NCBI RefSeq assembly: GCF_933775445.1 | Contig: NC_065876.1 | Span: forward strand, 16,492,001 to 16,556,000 | Source of the DNA: Argentina anserina | Taxonomy: Eukaryota; Streptophyta; Magnoliopsida; Rosales; Rosaceae | Length of the DNA stretch: 64,000 bases | Reading direction: 5' to 3' | Notes under the pieces: model-generated | The model's database searches: none | What the model was told of the DNA's origin: nothing | What the model saw: only the letters and a program-made list of their open reading frames with translations | Shown here: positions 10,477 through 22,114 of the stretch, piece by piece | How the letters are laid out: the number at the start of each line of letters is the position of its first letter | How positions within the stretch are numbered: the first letter of the stretch is position 1 | Position numbers and translations under genes: made by a program

Positions 10477-13400
10477 AGATTTCTATTTCACTGAATCATT
10501 AGGGTTTCGATTTCTTTTTCTTCCAGGACCAAACCAACGAATCCGACCTCCGCCGCCTGCAGGACTCCGTGCACAACCACCCAGACGATCCCTCCCTCCG
10601 CTTCGAACTCGTAAGCTCACTCCCAACTCAAACCCCCAACCCTTGCGCATTTTTGATTAGTAATCTGAATCGTTGAATCTCCAATCAGGGAGTGTTGCTA
10701 TGGGAAGACGACAAGGAGAAAGCCGCCGAGCAGTTCATCGTCGCGGCGAAGCTGAACCCGGAGATTGAGAAGGGAGGGGCGTTTAGATACTTGGGGCTTT
10801 ACTACGCCGCTCTCGAATCGCAGCCACATGCGCAAAGAGCTCTCAAGTGCTTGCAGAAAGCCGTGTCGCTGAACTCCGATGACTCTGTCGCCGGGGAAGC
10901 GCTGTGTGATTTGTTGGACCGGCAGGGGAAGGAGACACTGGAGGTGGCAGTGTGCAGGGAGGCGTCAGAGAGCTCACCGCGGGCTTTTTGGGCTTTTCAG
11001 AGGCTTGGATACTTGCAGCTTCATCAGAATAAATGCTCCGAAGCTGTGCAGAGTCTTCAGCATGCTATTCGGGGGTATCCTACCTCTCCGGTTCTGTGGG
11101 AGGTATATGACATTGTTTTATTAGTCGATTTTGTTACTACTTGACTATCTCATTATTCGTTTTTGTATTGTTTTAGGCTCTTGGCCTTGCATACCGGCGA
11201 CTTGGCAGGTTCACCGCTGCTCTCAAGGTGCTTTTTACCTTGTCCTTCTATTATTTTTTTGCTTGCTAGGAGATATGGAGTGCTTTTATTGGAACACATT
11301 CTAGTGTTGTTGCGTTAAGTTGAGCCCTTTCATTTTTTTCTTGGGGAAAAGCATGACATGATCTTCTGTTTTTATCTTAAATTTTAGTTAATATTTCTGT
11401 AGCAATATTTTCTACTTTATTGGATTTGATATTTATTTTTCTTATATTACTCATTCCAACAGTCCTATGGAAGAGCTATTGAATTGGAGGCTACAAGAAT
11501 CTTTGCCTTGATTGAAAGCGGGAACATCTATTTGATGCTTGGTTCCTTTAAAAAGGTGAGTGGTATTTACTTATGCCTTTTTATTGCATATCATTATTTT
11601 TGTCATTTAGTGACTTTTATTTAGGATTCTATCTGGAGATTAGTTTGTTAAACCCGTACTGGTTTATTTGTGTATGATTGTTGTCAAAGCCAGTGTTGTA
11701 GGATTCATCTTGCATGGACATTACCCATATGATATATTGATGTACAAATAAGCATTTGCCCACTGTGTTCTACAAACCTCTCAAAATTTAAATAATGTGA
11801 TATTAATTCTGATGTTGAGTTGTGAGGCATAGTTGGACTTGCAATTTTAGCTCTGTCAATTGGTGATCAGATTGTCAGCTAATTAAGCTGAAGTTTCACC
11901 TAGTGTTTAAAGTTTTCTGATCTATGATTTTATAATATCTCATATTTGCTGGCTTTTATGTGAAGGGAGTTGAAGCATTTCAGCAAGCATTGGAGTTCTC
12001 TCCTCAAAGTGTATCCGCACACTATGGGCTTTCTTTGGGGCTGCTTAGTTTGGCTAAGGAGTGTATTAATCTGGGAGCATTTAGATGGGGAGCTGCTGTC
12101 TTAGAGGTAAATTGTATTTGAACTATTAATAAAATTACAAATCTTGTTGATGAAACCCCCATCGATGAAATCCCCTTTTATTTCAGGAGGCATCTAAAGT
12201 TGCATGGAAGAGTACTCATTTAGCTGGTAATATGTCATCCATTTGGAAGCTGCATGGTGATATACTGGTATGATTCGAATCAGTATCCATTTTTATGCTA
12301 CAAGAAATTCAACTAAACTTTCTCTTGCATAAATCTTGTTGTTCCAAATCCATTCTATTTTCGTTGACCTTGCTGTTTAATAAACAATAATTGACATATG
12401 CTCATTCTGATAAAGATATTTTGCTAGCTCACTTATGCAAAATGTTATCCCTGGATGGAGGAGGACTGTGGTTTAGAATTTGATGTTGAGGCATTCAATA
12501 ATTCTATCCTTTCCTGGAAGCATACCTGCTATGTGGCTGCAAAAACTGCCAGTTGCTCTTATCAGCGAGCTTTGCACTTGGCCCCATGGCAAGCTAATGC
12601 ATACTCCGACATTGCAGTAACTTCAAATTACATAAACACTTTAGATAGCAGTTCTGGACATAACTCAAGTTCTTGGTATGGTGTAATGGTCTGTTTTCAT
12701 CATATTAGTTTGCTGTAATCTGTTCACATCATCTTATTTAGCTATGTATTGCTACCTTAACTACCATTTTCTTTCATGACAGGCAGCCGTCAGAGAAGAT
12801 GGCTTTGGGGGCCTTGTTACTTGAGGGTGACAATTCTGAGTTCTGGGTGGGACTAGGATGTTTGTCTAATCACAGTGCGTTGAAGCAACATGCTTTTATC
12901 AGGGGACTGCAATTGAATGTATCACTAGCTGTTGCGTGGGCATTCTTAGGGAAGGTACTGTCTGGTGTTGTTACTTTAAACTTATCTTTCTCAATATTCT
13001 TTTGCCTTCACTTTATCTCATAAACTTTTCGTATGAGTGATCTCAATTGATAAAGTAATTTTTCAAAGGGAAAAGAGGAAAAACAGATAAAAATTTCCCA
13101 AAATCTGTAGTAACATTTGACTTCTTTGGATTGTTGTACTATGGTCACATTTATCCACTTATGATTGGAATATAAACTGATTGAGACTCACTAATGTGGT
13201 TTTGCTATACTTGAACCATTTAATATTGGGGAAATGCTTAGTAACTCAATTATTTGCCTTTACTTTATGAACACCATTTTCATGCCACCAGATTGACTCA
13301 TTATATACATAATTCGGAACATGTCAATGGTCTCACTAATGTCTGTTAGAAAATTATGGCTTGCAAAATTTCCTGTCGGTTTCTGAGTTGTTGTTGTTTG

Positions 13401-16400
13401 TATAGTTGTACAGAAAACAAGGTGAGAAGCAATTTGCCAGACAAGCATTTGATTGTGCTAGAAGTATAGATCCTTCTCTTGCTTTGCCATGGGCAGGAAT
13501 GTCGGCTGATTCTCATTCCAGGTTAAGTTTCGATGTTTTGTTGGTTTGATTATTTTGTTCAGCTGATTTAAATTTTTGTAACTTCATATTTTTGGTGTCA
13601 AATATCTGATTGATTGAGAATTGACTTTGTCCTTTTTAGGGAGTCTTCCGCAGATGAAGCTTTCGAGAGCTGCTTGCGAGCTGTCCAAATATTGCCTGTA
13701 AATTTCTTTTTTACCCCTTTTGCGTTTTATTATGTTGTTATTTGGTTTAAGGAACATTAATTGTTATTTCTTTTTGTAGTTCTCTCACTGTCTTCATCTT
13801 CTTTAAAATTATAATACTTGTGTTTTTTTGGTTTCCATATTTTTTTTATTTGAATTTTTTTCATTTTGTTTTCTAAGAGTTCTGCCTTTACTGTTAATTT
13901 TCTTATGGACTATGATTTTGTTTCTTACTTGGGCATTTTTTTTATTTATTTTGATTTTTGTGCAGCTTGCTGAATTCCAAATTGGTCTTGCAAAGCTTGC
14001 TCTTGTTTCAGGGCATCTTTCATCTTCACAGGTATAGTCATACCTACATGTTAGCACATATTTTGTTCTCTACCCAGCTAGGCGTGCAGGAATAGAGATG
14101 CTACTTTGATTTTAGTTTAATTGATGGCAGAGCTGCTTATCCTTGCCACAGGTGTTTGGAGCCATCAAGCAGGCTATCCAACGTGCACCTCACTATCCTG
14201 AATGCCACAATTTAAATGGCCTAGTCCTTGAGGCACAGTCCAATTATCAGTCTGCTGCTGTTTGCTATAGACTAGCACAATGTGCATTAACCAATTTATC
14301 AGGCAGTGATACGAAAACTTACATAAAAGATATATCAGTCAATTTGGCCCGAGCACTCTCTAAGGTAAGATTTATAATCTTCTTTCAGTTCTTATTCTGA
14401 GCCTGTAGGGTATATATTTAAAGAGAGTGTGTGTGTGTGTGTGTGTGCTTGTGTAGTGAGATACATGTATGTATATGTACAGTAAGTGTGTCTATTGATA
14501 CATGTAGAAAAACTGAGGAATGAAGGTGTTGCTTCTGACGTTGTTAAACCCTTTCTGAAAAGTGCTCCTCTATGATGCAGGCAGGGAATGCTCAAGATGC
14601 TCTGCGGGAATGTGAACTTTTGAAGAAAGAAGGTTTGTATCTCAGATTTAATGGCTGGATATTAATTAATTAATTAATTATAGGCTGATGCTTTCTTTTT
14701 CAGACCAGATCAACTTGTTCTTATGATAAGGATTTTTACCGTATGCGTTTATCATTGTTTCATTCTTTCAATGAAGATTAATAGTTAGTTTCCAATTGAT
14801 CTAGAATGTGCTCAGCTACCCAAAATTTCTCACAATTACATAAACGGTTCTGTTTCTTCTTTAGAAAGAGATGATTACACTTCAGGTTAAGTTGAGATTT
14901 TATTAATATATATATATATATATGTTTATATATGTGTGTGTGTCTATAATATATATTTATTCTCAACCAGAAAACATTATAGTCCTTCCCTTAGAGCAGT
15001 GTTTACTCTGGTGGTTTGGTTTTCCAATTGTCTTTGAGTACGGTCTCTCAGGAAAGGGGAATATATATCACAGTAAACATTGTGATAGGTTCTTACATCA
15101 GTAACATTTGGTCAATTGTTCTAATGGTCCATGTGCAAATGTCACACTACACAAAATAATATCTTTGATGTCAGTAAAAACAGGTGTTGTTTTACTTTGG
15201 GTTTCTAATGTCAGTAAAAGGTTAGCACAGAAGAAATGATCATATGGCCAATTAGGTATTTTTACTTCCAGATTAAGCTTCAGTGTAATATTGTATTGAA
15301 AGAAAAGTTTATATAGTTTAATCTTAGAGTGTTGTATGTTATATATTAAAGCTTGTCACACTGTTTTTCACTTTTCTAATATTTCCACTTTTATTTCTGT
15401 TTAAGGGTTACTTGATGCGGAAGCCTCACAAATATATGCCTTTTCCTTATGGCAACTTGGTCAGACTGATCGGGTTCTTACTGTAGCAAGAAATCTTGCG
15501 GAGAGTATCTCTACAGTGGAACAAGAATCTGCAGCTGCCGCTGTTATTCTTTTATCTAGATTTGTATATTATATTTCTGGACTGGATTCAACAATCAATG
15601 ACATTCTCCAGATGCCAAAGCAACGGTTTCAGAGTTCTAAGTTCAGTTTGCTAGTATCTGCTATACATGCTTTGGATCAAAGAAATCGACTTAAACTGGT
15701 TGGTTCAAGCATCCGTAACAATCTGAAAACGCCTGAAGAGATCACTGAAATGTTCTTTTTATTAGCGCTGGGTACACTAGTAAGTATATATTTCTCCCTC
15801 AAGACTGTTGTATTTGGTTGGGAGTTGCTTATTTTACATTTATGTTGTGTGTAAATTACATGCATGTCAATATATGCAGGTGAAGCATGGATCAGAACAC
15901 CGTCTTGGGTATCAAAAAGGAATTGATCATGTTAGGAAGTCTCTTCACATGTATCCTAACAGTAGTTTGTTAAGGTATCTCTTATCTACTGAATTATGAT
16001 TTCTGGTAACTGCTGACAGTGCCAAGACTAAGCTGAAAAGGAATCGAGTGACCAATAATTTTGTTGTTAACTTTAGCTTGATAATGCTTTTCGGCTAGTA
16101 GTTAAATTTAATCTTAAATCATTATCTGAACCAACTTTCTTGGAACAGGAATCTTCTTGGTTATCTTTTGCTGTCAAGTGAAGAATGGAATAATACACAC
16201 ATGGCAACTAGGTGTTGCAGCATAGGCACTGACCCAATTAAAGGCGGTTTAAAAATGTCGTATGAAATTTTAGGTGCCGGAGCAGTTGCTTGTTATTCTG
16301 CAGGCAATAGCAATCCTAAGTTCTCCTACCCAACATGCTCATATCAGTGCCTGAATCAACCTGGAACCATACAAATATTGCAGAAGTATATGTTACTTAT

Positions 16401-18273
16401 TTTTGCCTCTGCATTTTTATTCATTAGCCCAATCGGGAATTATATAATTTTTCATGTTACATTTGATTAAAAATTATTTGCTTTTGAATTTAATACCAAT
16501 TTTTCTTCTGGTAAATAATATTCCTTATGCCACTCCTGTCAGGAATTTGGTGAGCTATTTCACAATTAAAAAAACTATAAAAAGATGCTAGGACCTGTCC
16601 ATTTTGGTATTTGTAGCAGTTATTTTTCTACTTAGTAATTCGATACTTTTATTTTCTTGAGAAAATAATTACGTTCTTATTTTAAATGCACAGATGTTTA
16701 CGCCAAGAACCATGGAACCAGAATGTAAGGTATCTGCTTGTTCTAAATCTGGTACAGAAGGCGCGTGAAGAGAGATTTCCTCGTCATTTATGCATTATAC
16801 TTAGGCGGTTGATAATTGTAGCTCTTTCCGATGAACTGTATCACAAGCCAGGCATAGCTTTTAGATATATGAAATTCCAGCTTCTTCTCTGCGCATCGGA
16901 GATCTGTTTACATGATGGTTATTTAATCGACTGCATCAACCATGCCAAAGATGCTTCAATGATTATGCTTCCTGATGCCTATCTTTTCTTTGCACACTTG
17001 CTATTATGCCGTGCCTATGCTTCAGATAATGATGCAGTAAACGTTAATAGAGAGTATAGAAGATGCTTGGAGCTCAGGACAGATTATAATATTGGTTGGT
17101 TATGTCTGAAATTCATCGAATCTCGTTATGAATTGAAATCTGGTTTGGATTCTTTGGAGTTGAGCTTCAAAGAGTGCTCAGAGTGGATAAATTCATCGAA
17201 TATGTGGATGGCTTTATACAATCTGGTTCAAGGTTTGATGTCTATATCGAGCCAGGATGTCTCTTCCGCTGAAGTGTTTCTTTCACAAGCTTGTTCTTTA
17301 GCTGGTCCCGAGAGCACTCTCCTGCTTTGTCATGGTATGTTCCATTAATATATATGGGATCTTGAAGTCACATTTTTTTCTTTGTGCTTTGCATAGTAAA
17401 GACTTCACATATTTCAATTAATTTAGGTAACCAATATTTGGTATAATTGTTTTTCTGGTACTATGAGTGCATTAGGTTTTGTACTTATTGTGTACGTGGT
17501 TACTGTATAGAGTTGGTTTTTGGTCACAGAAAGAGTAGTTGACATCTTTTCTGTAGCTTATCTCATGCACTAATAAGATGATTGATGGGTCCAGGTGCCA
17601 CCTGTATGGAGCTTTCACGCCTGGGCTATGATTCACAATTCTCATCACTTGCTGTAAGGAGTCTCACTAAAGCTCAAGAAGCTTCCCTCATTCCCTTACC
17701 GATTGTCTCAGCATTGCTAGCTCAAGCACAAGGAAGCCTTGGCTCAAAAGAGAAGTGGAAGAAGAACCTTCGTCTTGAATGGCCTACTTGGCCGCCAGGT
17801 ATGATGCTGTGTTTTTACTCAGCTAGAAATGAACCACTATTGCATCAGGATTTACAATTGTAAATTTGCGGTCCTGTCTACAGCTTCTACTCTTTGGCTG
17901 ATGTAGATGTAATGCCTACCTGGGCTGTATTTTTGTACCAGGTCATTGATGTAAGTTCCACTTGTATGAATGATGTGGTACACAGTATGGTGCACAAAAG
18001 TCAAACAGCCGTTTTACTTATTATAGACAGGTCATTTTGTGTGTCAGATATTACATGTTGTTTTATGCTTCCTAATGAGTATTTTTTTTTTCAGAATTGA
18101 GGCCTGCAGAACTGTTCTTCCAGATGCACTTGCTGGCAAAACAGTCGAAAGCTAGTGCAGACTCCACCAGTATTGAGTTCTGTCAGAGTCCACGGGGATG
18201 GGTACTTCGAGCAATCCATACAAATCCTTCTTGTATGAGATATTGGAAAGTTTTGCAGAAGCTTGGGGAATGA
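10428..18273 (+). CDS. SKI3: SKI3-like TPR protein of the Superkiller complex
   Basis: Scaffold subunit of the cytoplasmic SKI complex, which feeds mRNA to the exosome for 3'-5' decay. I place 20 exons: 10428-10442, 10527-10610, 10689-11102, 11177-11227, 11463-11555, 11966-12106, 12187-12267, 12428-12675, 12783-12954, 13406-13521, 13640-13697, 13966-14031, 14152-14364, 14581-14632, 15406-15779, 15880-15974, 16149-16385, 16694-17334, 17595-17798 and 18095-18273. All have GT..AG borders and compatible phases and sum to 3534 nt, giving 1177 residues, about the length I recall for Arabidopsis SKI3. TPR-like helices appear throughout, for example [33 protein letters not shown] and ALAYRRL-type repeats. 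The start at 10428 is chosen because the overlapping ATG at 10423 reads out of frame. The first exon is only 15 nt long. Confidence 0.92.
10443..10475 (+). repeat. (CT)n microsatellite at the SKI3 intron 1 donor
   Basis: About 15 CT dinucleotides begin directly at the 5' splice site of the 84-bp first intron (CAG|GTCTCTCT...). Length change here could alter intron size and donor context. Pyrimidine-rich leader microsatellites are frequent in plant genes. Confidence 0.85.
14425..14450 (+). repeat. (GT)n microsatellite in a SKI3 intron
   Basis: A run of about ten GT repeats within the intron after the exon ending at 14364. An AT-rich (AT)n/(GT)n tract also lies near 14900-14945 in the next intron. 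Confidence 0.8.
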
Positions 18274-19030
18274 GTTGCTAATCTTGAAGGGGCATGCTTT
18301 TTATGTCATGAAGTATATAAAGTATGCTTCCTTCTTCAGTGTTTTCAAAGCTAATTTAATTGTCCTTGTGTACAATATAGAGATCTGCCTACATCTTACA
18401 TGTTCCCTAGGTTTTCCACCTTTGTAAAATATGCCATCAATGCTGACCCCTGTTGTATTAGTCACAATGTTAGGTCAAGTCATTACAGGAATAACAGTTC
18501 TTTTGTACATCAGATTAGATATGGGAATTATATTATCTGCACACTGGATCAAGTTATTGGGCTTCAATGATGTTTTGCGGTATTAGACAGCATGTCTGTG
18601 CCAGTACAAATATGGGACTATAGGTTCATTAAAGCCCACAGAAAATGCATTTCGATTCTTTTGCGTAGTCTTTGTTTTTCTTTGGGTTTGGTTCCCCTTT
18701 CATTTGTCGTTTTTGCATCTTTATAGCTATCTCCGCTCTTGTCAATTGCTCATTTGTTGATATCAGTCTCCTCGGGTTCTGAAACATTTTCCTTTTCTGA
18801 AATTTAGTGTAATATGATGTGTCGGGCATCTTTCATGCCGTCCTAGTTGGTTTGTGGTGTTCCTTCCGGGTCAAGTTGAAAACTCATTTATGTTCTCAGT
18901 AAAAATCGTGACTTGAAGACGTGGGAGGGTTTTATCTAGTTCCCATGTGAGATCACTATCAGTACTCTTGGTTGAGTGAATGATTGTCATTTTTTGTGGA
19001 ATGTAATACTGTGAGGTGGGTTTGTCAAAA
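18274..19030 (+). other. SKI3 3'-UTR and downstream region
   Basis: Follows the TGA at 18271. T-rich sequence without a coding frame, likely holding the 3'-UTR in its first few hundred bases. No single polyadenylation site stands out. Confidence 0.5.
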
Positions 19031-19456
19031 TTTAATATGGGAAAAACTTGCGTACAAACTAGTATGTACGCGTGCGTCCAAACTCTCGTTTATTTGCACA
19101 CTTTGCGAATATAAATACATGATTTTAACCGTTCAAAAGTTTAGTTTATTACTAAAGATCATTTCTGTAAAATATCAACATAAACAAAAATCGTCTTCAT
19201 AGTCGATTGCATCAAACAAATTGACGGTTGATCATGAGACTACTAACTTTCACCATAACCGTTCATTTGTTTGATGCAATCGACTATGAAGACGATTTTT
19301 GTTTATGTTGATCTTTTACAAAAATGATCTTTAGTAATAAACTAAACCTTTGAACGGTTAAAATCATGTATTTATATTCGCAAAGTGTGCAAATAAACGA
19401 GAGTTTGGACGCACGTGTACATACTAGTTTGTACGCAAGTTTTTTCCTTTTAATAT
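19031..19456. mobile_element. Long foldback element (MITE) with 8-bp direct repeats
   Basis: Two arms of about 185 bp (19039-19222 and 19262-19448) are near-perfect reverse complements around a spacer of about 40 bp. The outer ends are GGGAAAAACTTGCGTACAAA and its complement. The flanks carry TTTAATAT at 19031-19038 and 19449-19456, which fits an 8-bp hAT-type target duplication, although the repeat is low complexity. Only a few mismatches separate the arms, so the insertion is young. A transcript would form a long hairpin. It lies between SKI3 and the first LYK gene. Confidence 0.85.
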
Positions 19457-19865
19457 TTATGACCTACTTGGGGGTCTTCCTATTTGTCTTTTGATTTTTC
19501 TGGTCACATCCTATGTGGGAGGATCAGGTGCTGCCTAACTTAATGTGCTCATACATTGGGTATTTGTACAGCAGTACAGGTAATCGGATTATGAAATTGA
19601 CTGTTATGTTAGCAGTAGAACTAGTATTACTAGATTACCAATAGTTTTGAACTTATGATGCAGTAGTATCATTATAGATGATGAAAATATGAGGAACGAA
19701 GTATGTTTGTAAATATTAAGGATAAAAACATATGGTGGCTTGTTTGATAATATATGTTTCAAAAACGAACTTGATCCCAGTATAGCGAGCTACAGAAAAT
19801 AATTATACCAAATATAAGCATCGTGACTGTACAATTTGTACAGTGCTGGGTCTATGTAGTCGTGT

Positions 19866-21866
19866 CTATCTACCTTGATTGAGTGACCTTGAATATTCAC
19901 GATCCACAGCTTCAGATGAATCCCAATCGAGAGTCGAAGAAAGAATCTTAGATAGAGTAGCGGAAGCTTGAGCCATGGTGGGTCGCGAGTTGATCTGAGG
20001 TGCAACGCAGCTCTTTGCGAGTTGTGCCATCGAAAACGCCAGTTCCATAGGGTAGTGGCTCATTAGAGAAGGATCCATAAACCCTTTCATTTTGTCACTC
20101 ACATCATCTCCTTCAAGCACCACCCTTATGGATGAATACAGCAACGTGTACTCATCGTCGCCTGAGGCCGGTCTTCCGGACAACAGCTCCAGCAACACAA
20201 CCCCAAATGCAAACACATCCAGCTTAGGAGTAATCACTCCGTCTTCGAGGTACTCCGGCGCCATGTAGCCCCTCGTACCCACCACATGTCTTGTCTGTTG
20301 AAATCCATGTCCTCCATCTCTGTCTTCGTTATCAAACTTGACAGCTCTTGCCAGACCGAAATTCGCAACCTTGGCTCTCAAGTTTGCATCCAGGAGAATG
20401 TTGCTGCTGCTCAGGTTCTTGTGGATTAATGGAGGGTGTGTGAAGTTGTGTACATAGTTGAGCGCATTGGCCACGTCATTAGCAATTCGAACTCTCTGCT
20501 TCCATGATAGAGGACTACTGTTGCCCTTCAACTCAAGACAACCAAGGAGTGAACCAGAGGCAGCGAACTCATAGACGAAGTATGTGTTGCCTTTGTGGAC
20601 ACAGAATCCACAGAGACTGATAATGCTGGAGTGATTGATCCGCTTTAGTATGTTGATCTCGTCGCCGGAGAGAGACGAGTTGCCTGTCATCACCTTGACA
20701 GCGAGAACGCTACCGTCAAAGGTAGCTCTGAAGACGGAGGAGCCCTCGATTCTGTTGGCTTCGCTGAAAAGTTCAGTGGCTTTCTGCAGGTCCTCGAACG
20801 TGAAAGCCGTTAAAGACTCTACCGCGTTTCTAAGACCGTTAGAGGATAATGGAGACCACCATGTTGTTGTGTTGCCGGAGGTGGTGCTGGGAAGCAGGGA
20901 GTTCGGCGTGTGATCAACCGTCTTTGGTTCGGGCTTGGGATCAGAGTGGCGCTTCTGACGGCGTCGTCTTTTTGCCACGAAGAGGAAGGTAAAGACACAT
21001 AGGAGGACACAACCAGCTCCAGCGCCAACGCCAACGCCGATGAACATCCATTTCTTGTTGGAAGACCCACTTGGCGGTGAGGGAGACGGCGATGATGATG
21101 ACGGAGGTGGAGGACTTGGAGAAGTCGGGGATGGTGGAGATACTGAAAACTGGAGTTGAAGAGGAGAAGGTTTGGTTTTAAGAGGAATTAGAACAGCCTG
21201 GTAGGGATAGATGACGTCGTTGGAGGTCTTGAAGTTGTTTGCTGCGAGCAGGGTGGGTACATGAACACCGAAGCGTATTGCTATCTTGTCGAGATAGTCG
21301 TCCAAGTCGATAAGGTAGGCCAGTAGGTACTTGATCCCGGCGGCGACCTGTTCGGCGGTCAGGCAAGCACACCTGATCGGAACCTCTATGACTAAGCCAC
21401 CAGTGAGGTTCAAGGCGTTGTAGCGGTTCTGATGCATGAGGGCCTGACATGTTGTGAGGCCCTGGTAGGTGTCGTTGGCGATGACGAAGTAGGTGTCGTC
21501 GGGCTTGAGGGTGTAGGAGGCGTTGTGCTGGGAGAAGTTACCGGCGCAGGTGCAATTGACCGGAACGAGGACGGAGGTGTCGGTGGGGATGGGATCAAAG
21601 TCGGAGATGTTGTTGGCAGCGGCGATGCCGGAGGGGGTGGAGCCGAGGAGGTGGGCAATGGAAGTGGGGGTGTTGTAGAGGTTGATGGAGCGGAAAGTTA
21701 GGTACGAGGCGCATGAGGGAGCGTCGCCGTTGCAGATGTAGCCGTCGGTGGTGATGTCGTCGTAGCCGCAGTCGAGCTGCTTGTTGTTCAAGTAGCTCTG
21801 CTGCCCACGAACGACGGCAATTAGTAGAACAGAGACCACCATTAACAACATCAACTGCGTCTTCAT
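19866..21866 (-). CDS. LysM receptor-like pseudokinase (LYK4/LYK5 type), copy 1
   Basis: Intronless gene for a 666-residue plasma-membrane receptor of the chitin-oligosaccharide perception family. It has a signal peptide at about 1-21 and a LysM ectodomain with the typical CXC spacers (CTC at 105-107, CAC at 166-168) separating three LysM modules, the third at about 178-230. A Pro/Ser-rich juxtamembrane stalk (about 233-270), a single transmembrane helix (273-297) with a basic stop-transfer, and a kinase-like domain (about 355-645) follow. The VAVK lysine (K391) and the following helix Glu are present. The glycine loop is degenerate (RIEGSSVFRA), the catalytic HRD reads HKN (482-484) and DFG reads NFG (502-504), so phosphotransfer is unlikely. 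This matches LYK4/LYK5, which act as ligand-binding partners of the active kinase CERK1. A paralogue lies 7 kb away on the same strand. Confidence 0.9.
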   Translation of the reverse strand: MKTQLMLLMVVSVLLIAVVRGQQSYLNNKQLDCGYDDITTDGYICNGDAPSCASYLTFRSINLYNTPTSIAHLLGSTPSGIAAANNISDFDPIPTDTSVLVPVNCTCAGNFSQHNASYTLKPDDTYFVIANDTYQGLTTCQALMHQNRYNALNLTGGLVIEVPIRCACLTAEQVAAGIKYLLAYLIDLDDYLDKIAIRFGVHVPTLLAANNFKTSNDVIYPYQAVLIPLKTKPSPLQLQFSVSPPSPTSPSPPPPSSSSPSPSPPSGSSNKKWMFIGVGVGAGAGCVLLCVFTFLFVAKRRRRQKRHSDPKPEPKTVDHTPNSLLPSTTSGNTTTWWSPLSSNGLRNAVESLTAFTFEDLQKATELFSEANRIEGSSVFRATFDGSVLAVKVMTGNSSLSGDEINILKRINHSSIISLCGFCVHKGNTYFVYEFAASGSLLGCLELKGNSSPLSWKQRVRIANDVANALNYVHNFTHPPLIHKNLSSSNILLDANLRAKVANFGLARAVKFDNEDRDGGHGFQQTRHVVGTRGYMAPEYLEDGVITPKLDVFAFGVVLLELLSGRPASGDDEYTLLYSSIRVVLEGDDVSDKMKGFMDPSLMSHYPMELAFSMAQLAKSCVAPQINSRPTMAQASATLSKILSSTLDWDSSEAVDREYSRSLNQGR

Positions 21867-22114
21867 CTCAGTCTATATCTTCTGGCAATGGCTAGTTAGG
21901 GCTACCTAATATGGCTGTGAATAATTTCGTATTAATATACAAGTAGAGGAGTGGACCAATAATATTGACCCATCATCTCAACCATCGCCTTGTTCGATTC
22001 TCAATTCCACTCTGGTCACATAAGAGATCCAGCCAACTTGTTTCATTTCTCATTTTCTCAGACGGCAATCGTACATGCAAGACTATATTATTTCTTCCTT
22101 TTGTTCGTTTTCAG

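Noticed and set aside
10204..10494. 96-codon frame upstream of SKI3
   Set aside because: It runs through the CT microsatellite and overlaps the leader in a different frame from the SKI3 start; no domain.
21410..21701. Open frames opposite the LYK ectodomain (both LYK copies show them)
   Set aside because: They are antisense to a well-supported LysM receptor and arise from its GC-rich third positions; the Gly/Val or Pro/Ser composition has no domain.
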